Shown: positions 38,230 through 46,300 of the stretch, piece by piece
Position numbering within the stretch: position 1 is the first letter of the stretch
Layout of the letters: each line of letters begins with the position of its first letter
Assembly (NCBI GenBank): GCA_000471045.1
Contig: KI301992.1
Location: 1,620,060-1,684,059, forward strand
Origin: an actinobacterium LLX17
GTDB lineage: Bacteria > Actinomycetota > Actinomycetes > Propionibacteriales > Nocardioidaceae
Reading direction: 5' to 3'
DNA: 64,000 bases
Notes under the pieces: model-generated
The model's database searches: none
What the model was told of the DNA's origin: nothing
The model's input: only the letters and a program-made list of their open reading frames with translations
Translations under genes and position numbers: made by a program

Positions 38230-39206
38230 GAGCACTCCGATCCGGGCTGGAGGCACTTGATGTTGTCGGGGATCGCCGAGGGCACGTGCAGGTCGATCCA
38301 CGGCCCGTTGCCGGAGGCGTTGGCGAGGTAGTAGGTCATCGTCGACAGGCTCGTGAGTGTCGCGGTGATCGTGTTGCGCACGTCGTAGAGGTGCTGCAGC
38401 GAGGTGCTCAGGTTGACCATCAACGGGTCGAGGTCGTCGGCGGTGTCGGCCAGGATCCCGTTGACGGCGTCGGCCAGGGCCTGAGCGTCGACCAGCAGGG
38501 CGTCGATGGCGGCCTGCCGCGAGGTCAGGGCGTCGAGCACCAGCGTCGACTGCTCCAGCAGGTTCAGGATCTCGTCGGACTGGTTGACCAGCAGACCCGT
38601 GAAGGCACCGGTGGCGTCCAGCAGGGCGCTGAGCTCGTCGGTGCGCTGCGCGGCCAGGGCCGACAGGTTCGCGACCCCGGCGAAGGCGGCCTGCGCCTCC
38701 TCGGGCGTGCGCCCCAGCACGTCGGCCACCACCTCGAAGGACTCCGCGACGGCCTGCTCGTCGAGCTCCTCGAGCTGCCCCTGCGTCGCGTCGACGACGT
38801 CCTGCAAGTTGTACGGCACGCTCGTGCGCGCGAGTGGGATGGTGCCGTCGTCGAGCGACCCCGGCCCGGACGGTGTGATCTCCAGGAAGTGGGTGCCGAG
38901 CAGCGTCGCGACCTTCACCGCGCCGCTGGTGGTGGATCCCAGCTCGATGTCGGAGTCGATCGTGAAGCCGACCTCGACGGCGTCGGCGGTGAGCTCGATC
39001 GACGTGACCTCGCCGACGCCGACACCCGCGACCTGCACCTCCTCGCCGACCCGCAGGCCCGCGGTGTGCTCGATGACGGCCGTCAGGTGTCGCTTGCCGA
39101 TGCTGGCCTGGCTCAGCCCCACCACGACGAGACCGAGGACGAGGACCCCGACGACACCGACGAGACCGACCAGGCGCGGCTGGCGCAGCCGCTCGAGCAT
39201 CGTCAT
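38226..39206 (-). CDS. MCE family protein C
   Basis: A 326-residue Mce subunit with N-terminal helix (VGLVGVVGVLVLGLVVVGL) and MlaD domain (GLRVGEEVQVAGVGVGEVTSI; LLGTHFLEITP), then a coiled tube region. ATG 39206 overlaps the mceB stop (ATGA); the GTG at 39212 is a possible alternative. The C-terminal tail has two Cys (KCLQPGSEC). Confidence 0.87.
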   Translation of the reverse strand: MTMLERLRQPRLVGLVGVVGVLVLGLVVVGLSQASIGKRHLTAVIEHTAGLRVGEEVQVAGVGVGEVTSIELTADAVEVGFTIDSDIELGSTTSGAVKVATLLGTHFLEITPSGPGSLDDGTIPLARTSVPYNLQDVVDATQGQLEELDEQAVAESFEVVADVLGRTPEEAQAAFAGVANLSALAAQRTDELSALLDATGAFTGLLVNQSDEILNLLEQSTLVLDALTSRQAAIDALLVDAQALADAVNGILADTADDLDPLMVNLSTSLQHLYDVRNTITATLTSLSTMTYYLANASGNGPWIDLHVPSAIPDNIKCLQPGSECS

Positions 39207-40213
39207 GAGCACACCGCCGAGTACTTCTGGTCGCCGACGCCGAGCGTGATCGGTGCTCCGGGGATGGCCTCGATCGAGATCACACAGATGAACATGTTGA
39301 GCCAGGTTCCGGTGTTGGTGGGCCGGGTGAACGCATCGAATCCGCGGGGGCCGTTGGCGAAGAGCTGGTCGAGCGAGTCCTGGTGGGTCACGATCGTCTC
39401 GACGACGCCCCGCAACGACGCCACCGTGGTGTCGATGTCGGGTCGCAGCTCGGTGGTCAGGGACTCGGCGGCGGCCGCGAGCTCGGTCATGCCGTCGAAG
39501 GAGCCGACGATGGCCTCGCGCTCGCTCGCCAGGCCGGTCATGAGGTCCGCGAGCCGGTCGACGGTCGTGGAGAACTCGGCCTCTTGAGCCGTGAAGTCCT
39601 CGAGCACGGGGGTGAGGTTCGTCAGCACGTCGGTGATGACGGCGTCCTTGGCCGCGAGGTCCTCGGTGAGCGCCGCGGTCTGGGCGAGCAGCGCCTCGAC
39701 CGTCCCGCCCTCACCCTGCAGGACCTGCACCAGCGAACCGGCGAGGTCGTTGATGGCCGCCGGCTCGAGGGTGTCGAAGAGCGGCTCGAACCCGTTGAGC
39801 AGGGCCGTCAGGTCGAACCCGGGGTCGGTCTGGTCGATGCCGACCACCGCGTCGGGGTCGACGGGCGTGCCGGGCTCGTCGCCGGGCGTCAGCGCGAGGT
39901 ACCGCTGGCCGAGGAGGTTCTGGTAGCGCACCGAGATCGTCGTGGTGTCAGTGATTTCCTGATCGGCGCCGAGCGTGAACTCGATCCGGGCGGTGTCTCC
40001 CCCGGTGAGGCCGATCGTCTCGACACGCCCGACCCGCACCCCCGCCGCTCGCACGTCGTCGCCCGCGCGCAGGCCCGACACCGACGTGAAGTCGGCCCGG
40101 TAGACGGTGGCGTCGCCCGGCACGCGGTTCATCATCGTGTTGTAGACGACCACCATGATCAGCAGCGCGACGATCGCGAAGGCCGTGAACTTGACGCGCA
40201 CTCCCCAGTTCAC
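39203..40213 (-). CDS. MCE family protein B
   Basis: A 336-residue Mce subunit: short cytoplasmic start (MNWGVRVK), membrane helix, MlaD domain (GLRAGDDVRAAGVRVGRVETI; LLGQRYLALTPG), helical region, and a Cys-containing end (FICVISIEAIPGAP ... SAVCS). GTG 40213 overlaps the mceA stop (GTGA). Confidence 0.88.
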   Translation of the reverse strand: MNWGVRVKFTAFAIVALLIMVVVYNTMMNRVPGDATVYRADFTSVSGLRAGDDVRAAGVRVGRVETIGLTGGDTARIEFTLGADQEITDTTTISVRYQNLLGQRYLALTPGDEPGTPVDPDAVVGIDQTDPGFDLTALLNGFEPLFDTLEPAAINDLAGSLVQVLQGEGGTVEALLAQTAALTEDLAAKDAVITDVLTNLTPVLEDFTAQEAEFSTTVDRLADLMTGLASEREAIVGSFDGMTELAAAAESLTTELRPDIDTTVASLRGVVETIVTHQDSLDQLFANGPRGFDAFTRPTNTGTWLNMFICVISIEAIPGAPITLGVGDQKYSAVCS

Positions 40214-41460
40214 GGTGCCACCTCCCCGGGCACGAAGCCGCGCGTGAGCAGGTCGCCCACCCCGTTCGGGTCGGCTGCCGAGACGGACTCGAGCTGGGCC
40301 AGCAGGCCCTGGATCTCGGCCACCAGCCCGGGGTCGGGCGCGTCGTCCGTGGTCGCCGGTCCGGAGCCGCCGCAGCTGTCGGCGACGGCCCGGTACTCCG
40401 GTGGCCCGAAGACGGGGCAGTCGGCCGCTGTGTAGGGCTGGTCGAGGTTGACCACGATCTCGACCAACGTGTTGAGCATCCCGCCCGAGGTGGCGCCGGC
40501 GTCGGGATCGTTGAATGACGTCTTGCCGATCGTGGCCAGCTCGACCAGCGCGTCGAAGGTCTGCGTGAAGCCCTCACGCTGGTCGTAGAGCGTCGTGACG
40601 ATCGGGGCCGACTGCGTCATGGCCTTGATGAACGGCTGCTGGTTGTCGGCGAGCAGCACCTGCGTCTCGTCGACCAGGGCGTCGCCGCCCGACAGCACCA
40701 GGGCCAGGTCGTCCTGGCGGTCGACGATGGTCTGCGTCGTCACGAAGGAGTTCTCGACCGCACCGAGAAGCTCGGGCGCGATCTGGGAGATCGTGGTCAG
40801 GTTGGTGCCGAGCATCGCGAGGTCCTCGCGGACCTGTGGCAGCAGGGGCTCCAGACGGGTCAGGTACGTGTCGAGCGTGTCGATCGTCTCGCCCAGGGAG
40901 GCGCCGCGCCCGTCGAGGGCCTCGGCGAGCGCCCCGAGGGTGACCGACAACCGCGCCGGCTCGATGGCCGTGAGGATCTCGTACGAGGAGTCCAACGCGT
41001 CCTGCAGCTCCCTCGTCTCGTCCGACGGGTCCTGGACGATGACGGTGCCGGCCTGCAGGGTGCCCTGAGGCCGCGTCGGGGGCACCAGGTCGACGAACGC
41101 GGTCCCGAAGATCGTGGCCGGCAGCACGCGGGCCGTGAGGCCCGCGGGCAGACGTTCGGCCTCCTCGGGGTCGATGCTCAGCCCCAGCCGCACCCCACCG
41201 TCGTGCGTCGCGATGGAGCTGACCCGGCCGATGATCGCCCCGCGCAGCTTGACGTCGTTGCCGGTCACCAGCGCACCGCCGACGTCGTCGAGCTGCGCCT
41301 CGACCTCGACACGGTCGGTGAACATGCCGTTCTGCACGGCGACGAAGCCGGCCGCGACCAGACCCAGCACGATCAACGTCGCGACACCACGCCGCACCAA
41401 CGCGCCGCGCCGCTGCTCGAGGTCGCGGGAGATGAACGACGCCCGGTCCATGGCGCTCAC
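40210..41460 (-). CDS. MCE family protein A
   Basis: A 416-residue Mce subunit and the first of the six. N-terminal helix (GVATLIVLGLVAAGFVAVQ), MlaD domain (GALVTGNDVKLRGAIIGRVSSI; ATIFGTAFVDLVPP), helical tube region. GTG 41460 overlaps the yrbEB stop (GTGA), as at the other junctions of this operon; an ATG three codons in (41451) is an alternative start. Proteins A-F form a heterohexameric lipid tunnel in mycobacteria; imported lipid is unknown here. Confidence 0.87.
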   Translation of the reverse strand: MSAMDRASFISRDLEQRRGALVRRGVATLIVLGLVAAGFVAVQNGMFTDRVEVEAQLDDVGGALVTGNDVKLRGAIIGRVSSIATHDGGVRLGLSIDPEEAERLPAGLTARVLPATIFGTAFVDLVPPTRPQGTLQAGTVIVQDPSDETRELQDALDSSYEILTAIEPARLSVTLGALAEALDGRGASLGETIDTLDTYLTRLEPLLPQVREDLAMLGTNLTTISQIAPELLGAVENSFVTTQTIVDRQDDLALVLSGGDALVDETQVLLADNQQPFIKAMTQSAPIVTTLYDQREGFTQTFDALVELATIGKTSFNDPDAGATSGGMLNTLVEIVVNLDQPYTAADCPVFGPPEYRAVADSCGGSGPATTDDAPDPGLVAEIQGLLAQLESVSAADPNGVGDLLTRGFVPGEVAP

Positions 41461-42323
41461 CCCGAGATCCTGACGCCCGGGTCGCCGCCCCAGAAGAGCA
41501 GCGTCATCAGCATGTTCAGCACGACGACGACCACGATGCTGGTGCGGATGGCTCGGCCCGTGGCCTCGCCGACACCCTCGGCGCCGCCCGTGGCCATGAA
41601 GCCGTACCAGCAGTGGATGACGGCGACAGCGAACGCGAACACCACGATCTTGATGACCGACAGCACGACGTCGGAGACGGCGATGAACGAGTTGAAGTAG
41701 TACTCGTAGGTGCCGGGCGACTGGTCGAACAGCAGCGTGACGGCGGTCTGCGAGGCGAGGTAGGAGCCGGCGAGGCCGATCATGTACAGCGGGAGGATCG
41801 CCAGCATCGTCGCGATGATGCGCGTGGTGACCAGGTACGGGATGGCGGGCACCGCCATGACGCCCAGGGCGTCGATCTCCTCGCTGGTGCGCATCGAACC
41901 GAGCTGGGCGGTGAACCGGCAACCGACCTGTGCGGCCAGCGCGAGCGCGGCCACCAGTGGGGCGAGCTCGCGCGTGTTGACGACCGCCGAGACGAACCCG
42001 GTCAGCGGCGACAGCCCGATCGTCTCCAGGCCGCTGAATCCCTCGATGCCCAGGGAGGTACCGGCCGAGACGGCCAGCAGCACCATGACGCCGATCGTGC
42101 CGCCGCCCACGAGGATCGCGCCGGTGCCCCAGCTGATGTCGAGCAGGATGCGGAAGGTCTCGGCCCGGTAGTGGCGCAGCGTCGTGGGCACGGAGCCGAC
42201 GGCGCGCAGCAGGAAGGTGGCGAAGGTGCCGGCCGCGGCGAGCCGGTCGGCGCTCCCCGCGGTGACGCTGTCGGCGGCGCTGCGGACGCGCCCCGGAGGC
42301 CGCCGCTCGCCCACGGCACTCAT
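41457..42323 (-). CDS. YrbEB (MlaE-type) permease
   Basis: A 288-residue polytopic MlaE-family permease (VGCRFTAQLGSMRTSEEIDALGVMAV is the conserved coupling loop). Paired with YrbEA it forms the transmembrane part of an ABC-type lipid importer; the ATPase (MceG/MlaF type) is not in this window, as is common for actinomycetes with one mceG elsewhere. ATG 42323 overlaps the yrbEA stop (ATGA). Confidence 0.9.
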   Translation of the reverse strand: MSAVGERRPPGRVRSAADSVTAGSADRLAAAGTFATFLLRAVGSVPTTLRHYRAETFRILLDISWGTGAILVGGGTIGVMVLLAVSAGTSLGIEGFSGLETIGLSPLTGFVSAVVNTRELAPLVAALALAAQVGCRFTAQLGSMRTSEEIDALGVMAVPAIPYLVTTRIIATMLAILPLYMIGLAGSYLASQTAVTLLFDQSPGTYEYYFNSFIAVSDVVLSVIKIVVFAFAVAVIHCWYGFMATGGAEGVGEATGRAIRTSIVVVVVLNMLMTLLFWGGDPGVRISG

Positions 42324-43162
42324 GCGATCCTCGTCGGCACGAGCATCACGTAGCCCTGAGTGATCGCCACGTTGACGACCGCCAGCACGATGACGGCGAT
42401 GACGACGCACTGGTTGACGGCCTCGGCGACGCCCTTGGGTCCGCCCTTCGCGTGGAGCCCCTTGTGGCACGCCACGACCGTGGCGAGGAAGCCGAAGATG
42501 ACCGCCTTGCCCTCGGCCAGCACCAGGTCGCTCGGCTGGGCGAAGGAGATGAACGACGACAGGTAGGCGCCGGAGCTGACGTGGCCCCCGCCGACATTGA
42601 TGAAGTAGCCCGTCATCATCGCGGTGACCGCCACCACGATGTTGAGCAGGAAGCCGACCGCCATCGCGGCCGCGATGCGCGGCGCCACGATGCGCTGCAC
42701 GGGGTTCAGGCCCATGACCTTCATGGCGTCGACCTCCTCGCGCACCGTCTGGGCGCCGAGCTGGGCACAGATCGCCGACCCGACAGCGCCGGCCATGAGC
42801 AACGACGTGACGAGCGGTGCCGCCTGGCGAAGGATGCCGATGCCGTTGACCGCGCCGGTGAACGAGACCGCGCCGATCTGCTGGGCGACCGCACCGACCT
42901 GGACGGCAATGATGATGCCGAACGGGATCGCCACGAGCACGGCGGGCAGGAAGGCGACCCGCGTCATGAACCAGGCCTGGTCGAAGAACTCCCGCCAGGA
43001 GAATCGGCGCGTCACCACGTCGGTGGCGAGGAAGCGCAGCGAGCCGAGGCCGAGCAGCACCATCTCGCCGAACGTGTCGACGCCGTCGAGGAACTTGCCG
43101 CGCAGGGAACCTGCGGCGCGGGCGCCGCGGCTCCGCGCGCGGACTCCCTCGTGCACCGTCAT
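42320..43162 (-). CDS. YrbEA (MlaE-type) permease
   Basis: A 280-residue MlaE-family permease. Coupling loop AICAQLGAQTVREEVDAMKVMG and long hydrophobic helices. ATG 43162 with GGGAGGGG upstream starts the mce operon; a shorter in-frame start upstream (43222) lies inside the putative promoter and is rejected. Confidence 0.9.
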   Translation of the reverse strand: MTVHEGVRARSRGARAAGSLRGKFLDGVDTFGEMVLLGLGSLRFLATDVVTRRFSWREFFDQAWFMTRVAFLPAVLVAIPFGIIIAVQVGAVAQQIGAVSFTGAVNGIGILRQAAPLVTSLLMAGAVGSAICAQLGAQTVREEVDAMKVMGLNPVQRIVAPRIAAAMAVGFLLNIVVAVTAMMTGYFINVGGGHVSSGAYLSSFISFAQPSDLVLAEGKAVIFGFLATVVACHKGLHAKGGPKGVAEAVNQCVVIAVIVLAVVNVAITQGYVMLVPTRIA

Positions 43163-43196
43163 CTGACCCCTCCCGTGCGCCCGACGACCCCGGGCT

Positions 43197-43231
43197 GGTG
43201 TCACCGTAACTGTCAGTGACACCCATCACAA
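43197..43231 (-). promoter_or_regulatory. mce operon promoter with embedded operator palindrome
   Basis: On the minus strand TTGTGA (43226-43231), exactly 17 bases, then TACGGT (43203-43208), giving a start near 43196 and a ~34-base leader that carries the ribosome site. A perfect 8-bp inverted repeat (GGTGTCAC 43197-43204, GTGACACC 43216-43223) covers the -10, half the spacer and the start point, so it could be a repressor site. Confidence 0.5.
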
Positions 43232-43319
43232 CGACTTTGCGCGCGTTTCGTCACGAAAGTTGGACAAATGCATCACTCAGGGTGACGAACGCTGCCGCAA
43301 GGGGTGGGGCGGCCGGGCG

Positions 43320-44174
43320 TCAGGGGCGCTGAGCAGTCACGAAACGGGGTCGGTCGGCCAGGTCGAGGTGGTCGCGCACCGCCGACCAGCGACCGGTGAA
43401 GACGGCCGGCGCCGCCTCACCCTGGGCGTCGGCGTGCTCGGCACCCACGCCTCCCCCGGGCCGCAGGAGACGCCAGGCCACGCGCTCGACCACGCGCATC
43501 GCGTCGAGCCCGTCGTCACCGGACCACAGCGCGAGGGCGGGATCGTGGTCGCGCACCTCGGGCGCCACCGACTCCCAGGCGTCGACCGGGATGTACGGCG
43601 GGTTGCTGACCACGACGTCGACCGTGCCGTCGAGGTCAGCAAACGCGTCGGCCATATCGCCCTGGCGCAGGTCGACGCCCGTGCCCATCAGGTTCTGCTG
43701 CGCCCACCCGTGGGCCCGCTCGTCGAGCTCGACGGCGTGCACCACGGCGGTGGGCACCTCGTGGACGACGCTCAGGGCGATGGCGCCCGAGCCGGTGCAC
43801 AGGTCGACCACGACCGGCACCCGTCCCTCGGCGACCACGGCCTGGGCGCGCTCGACGGCCCAGCCGGCCAGCAGCTCGGTCTCCGGACGCGGCACGAAGA
43901 CACCGGGGCCGACCTCGAGATCGACGTACCGGAAGCCCGCCGTTCCCGTCAGGTGCTGGAGCGGGAAGCGGCGGCACCGCGCGTCGACCAGCTCGCGGAA
44001 GCCCTTGACCTGCATCGCATTGGGGCGGGCCGAGGTGCGCAGCATCCCGCGCGGCACCCCGGTCACGTGGCTCATCAGCTGCTCGGCATCGGCGCGCGGC
44101 GACGCGACGCCGGCGGCCTCGAGCAGCTCGACCGCCTCGGCCAGCAACCGTTCGGCCTGCGAGCGAACCGTCAC
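43320..44174 (-). CDS. prmC: Peptide-chain release factor glutamine methyltransferase
   Basis: A 284-residue SAM-dependent methyltransferase that methylates the GGQ Gln of RF1/RF2. SAM motif [14 protein letters not shown], catalytic VSNPPYIP, N-terminal helical factor-binding domain ([11 protein letters not shown]). GTG 44174 overlaps the prfA stop by four bases, the usual prfA-prmC pair. In related genomes sua5 follows directly; here the mce operon intervenes. Confidence 0.94.
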   Translation of the reverse strand: MTVRSQAERLLAEAVELLEAAGVASPRADAEQLMSHVTGVPRGMLRTSARPNAMQVKGFRELVDARCRRFPLQHLTGTAGFRYVDLEVGPGVFVPRPETELLAGWAVERAQAVVAEGRVPVVVDLCTGSGAIALSVVHEVPTAVVHAVELDERAHGWAQQNLMGTGVDLRQGDMADAFADLDGTVDVVVSNPPYIPVDAWESVAPEVRDHDPALALWSGDDGLDAMRVVERVAWRLLRPGGGVGAEHADAQGEAAPAVFTGRWSAVRDHLDLADRPRFVTAQRP

Positions 44175-45232
44175 GACGTCTCCACCGCGGCGAGCCGCTC
44201 GGCCAGGTCGGCCTCGACCAGCGACCCCACGACGTCGTCGAGCGCGCCGTCCATCACCGAGTCGAGGTTGTACGCCTTGAAGCCGGTGCGGTGGTCGGAG
44301 ATGCGGTTCTCCGGGAAGTTGTAGGTGCGCACGCGCTCGGACCGGTCCATCGTGCGGATCTGCGAGCGCCGCGCCTGGGAGGCCTCGGCGTCGGCCTCGG
44401 CCTGGGCCGCCTCGAGCATCCGCGAGCGCAGGATGCGCATGGCCTGCTCCTTGTTCTGCAGCTGGCTCTTCTCGTTCTGGCAGCTCACGACGATGCCGGT
44501 GGGCAGGTGGGTGATGCGCACGGCGGAGTCGGTGGTGTTGACGCTCTGCCCGCCGGGACCGGAGGAGCGGAACACGTCGATGCGCAGGTCGTTGTCGTGC
44601 ACCTCGACGTCGACGTCCTCGGCCTCCGGCAGCACCAGCACGCCGGCGGCCGACGTGTGGATGCGGCCCTGTGACTCGGTGACCGGCACCCGCTGCACGC
44701 GGTGCACGCCGCCCTCGAACTTCAGCAGGGCGTACGGCGCCTGGCCGGGCTCCGGCGTCCCTTTCGCCTTCACGGCTGCCGTGACGGACTTGTAGCCGCC
44801 GAGCGCGGACTCGTTGGCGTCGAGCACCTCGACCTTCCAGCCTCGCGTCTCCGCGAACCGGGTGTACATGCGCAGCAGGTCTCCGGCGAACAGCGCGGCC
44901 TCGTCGCCGCCCTCGCCGCCCTTGATCTCGAGGATCACGTCCTTGGAGTCGACCGCGTCGCGCGGCACCAGCAGGTGCTGCAACCGCTCGGCCAGCTCGG
45001 GCAGACGGCGCTCCAGCGCGGGCACCTCGTCGTGCAGCTCGAGCTCACGGGCGGCCTCGAGGTCGTCGCCGACCTGCTGCCACTCGTGGTATGCGCGGGC
45101 CACGGCGTTCAGCTCGGCGTACCGCTGCCCCACCCGCTTGGCCGTGGCGGGATCGGCGTGCACCGCGGGGTCACCCAGGCGCTGCTCGAGCTCCTCGCGC
45201 TCGGCGAGGAGCGACTCGACGGCCTCGAACAT
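44171..45232 (-). CDS. prfA: Peptide chain release factor 1
   Basis: A 353-residue RF1 for UAA/UAG. Codon-recognition PxT motif as PVT at 183-185 ([15 protein letters not shown]) and catalytic GGQ at 227-229 ([10 protein letters not shown]). ATG 45232. Confidence 0.96.
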   Translation of the reverse strand: MFEAVESLLAEREELEQRLGDPAVHADPATAKRVGQRYAELNAVARAYHEWQQVGDDLEAARELELHDEVPALERRLPELAERLQHLLVPRDAVDSKDVILEIKGGEGGDEAALFAGDLLRMYTRFAETRGWKVEVLDANESALGGYKSVTAAVKAKGTPEPGQAPYALLKFEGGVHRVQRVPVTESQGRIHTSAAGVLVLPEAEDVDVEVHDNDLRIDVFRSSGPGGQSVNTTDSAVRITHLPTGIVVSCQNEKSQLQNKEQAMRILRSRMLEAAQAEADAEASQARRSQIRTMDRSERVRTYNFPENRISDHRTGFKAYNLDSVMDGALDDVVGSLVEADLAERLAAVETS

Positions 45233-45280
45233 GCGACTCTCTCCGATGACTGGGCGGAACTGATGGGGCTGGACAGACGA

Positions 45281-45317
45281 CGACGCCGGTCACCCCCTGA
45301 AGGGATGACCGGCGTCG
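45281..45317. terminator. Hairpin terminator between rpmE and prfA
   Basis: Perfect 12-bp stem (CGACGCCGGTCA with TGACCGGCGTCG) plus inner C/G pairs, starting 9 bases after the rpmE stop in the direction of transcription. No T run. prfA probably has its own promoter downstream of it. Confidence 0.7.
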
Positions 45318-45325
45318 CGGAGCAG

Positions 45326-45532
45326 CTACTTCTTGCCGTAGCGCTTCTCGAACTTGGCCACGCGGCCACCGGTGTCGAGGATCTTCTGCTTGCCCGTGTA
45401 GAACGGGTGGCAGGCCGAGCAGACGTCGGCGCGGAGCGTGCCCTCGGTCGCGGTGCTCTTGGTCGTGAACGTGTTGCCGCAGGTGCAGGTGACCTGGGTC
45501 TCGACGTACTCGGGGTGGATGTCGCTCTTCAT
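45326..45532 (-). CDS. rpmE: 50S ribosomal protein L31, zinc-binding form
   Basis: A 68-residue L31 with the C+ zinc site: Cys16, Cys18 (VTCTCGN), Cys38, Cys41 (DVCSACHPF). It stabilises the intersubunit bridge. ATG 45532. The long frame upstream belongs to no gene. A Cys-free paralogue, if present, would be induced on zinc limitation and is not in this window. Confidence 0.94.
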   Translation of the reverse strand: MKSDIHPEYVETQVTCTCGNTFTTKSTATEGTLRADVCSACHPFYTGKQKILDTGGRVAKFEKRYGKK

Positions 45533-45678
45533 GGTGTCCTCTCTGAGGCGCTGGGTCGTCGCGCGGCGCGCGTCGTGAACCAGGACCAAGGATTGATTGT
45601 GCCATTCGGCACTCGGTACAAGGAAATCGAGGGTCCGTCTATTCCTTGGCCGGGGCGGAGCCCCGCGGGACCGCCGGG

Positions 45679-46161
45679 TCAGGCCGGCAGCAGCTTCTCG
45701 ATGTCGTCGACGATCTTCTCGGGCTTGGTCGTGGAGCCGTAGCGCTTGACGACGTTGCCCTCGGGATCGACGAGGAACTTGGTGAAGTTCCACTTGATCT
45801 TCGACGGGCCGAGGCCGCCCTTCTCCTTCTTGAGCCACTGGTACAGCGGGTGGGCGCCGTCGCCGTTGACCTCGACCTGGCTGAACAGCGGGAAGCTCAC
45901 GCCGTAGTTGCGCTCGCAGAACGCTGCGGTGTCGTCGTCGGAGTCGGGGTTCTGGTTGCCGAACTGGTCGCACGGGAAGCCCAGCACGACGAGCCCGCGG
46001 TCGACGTACGTCTTGTACAGCTCCTCGAGGCCCTTCAGCTGGGGGGTGAATCCGCACTGGGTGGCGGTGTTCACGATGAGCAGGACCTTGCCGCGGTAGT
46101 CGGCGAGCTGGCGGTCCGCCCCGTCGATCGTGGTGGCGGAGAACTCGTGAGCAGTCGTCAT
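45679..46161 (-). CDS. Glutathione-peroxidase family thiol peroxidase
   Basis: A 160-residue monomeric GPx-fold enzyme. Peroxidatic Cys36 (ATQCGFTP), Gln70 (DQFGNQ), Trp124 and Asn125 (KIKWNFTKF) form the tetrad; Cys82 is at the place of the resolving Cys in thioredoxin-dependent members. Since actinomycetes lack glutathione, reduction by thioredoxin or mycothiol is likely. Inserted between rho and rpmE, which are usually neighbours. A short stem (45651-45665) follows its stop. Confidence 0.88.
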   Translation of the reverse strand: MTTAHEFSATTIDGADRQLADYRGKVLLIVNTATQCGFTPQLKGLEELYKTYVDRGLVVLGFPCDQFGNQNPDSDDDTAAFCERNYGVSFPLFSQVEVNGDGAHPLYQWLKKEKGGLGPSKIKWNFTKFLVDPEGNVVKRYGSTTKPEKIVDDIEKLLPA

Positions 46162-46241
46162 GCCTGCAGCCTAGGAGGTGCGTCCCCGCTCTGCCCGACA
46201 ACTGGCCCGGGCAGCTGGGACCGGGCAGCCGGCCCTGGACG

Positions 46242-46283
46242 CACGACGGCGCCCGTCCCCCGGAGGGAGCGGGCGCCGTCGTG
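46242..46283. terminator. Strong terminator hairpin after rho
   Basis: Perfect 14-bp outer stem (CACGACGGCGCCCG with its complement at 46270-46283) plus inner pairs around a CGGA loop, ending 17 bases after the rho stop. No T run. Confidence 0.75.
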
Positions 46284-46300
46284 ACGGCTTCCGGCGGTGA

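Noticed and set aside
45651-45665. Terminator after the glutathione peroxidase gene
   Set aside because: Six-bp stem only; too weak in this GC-rich sequence to list as a feature.
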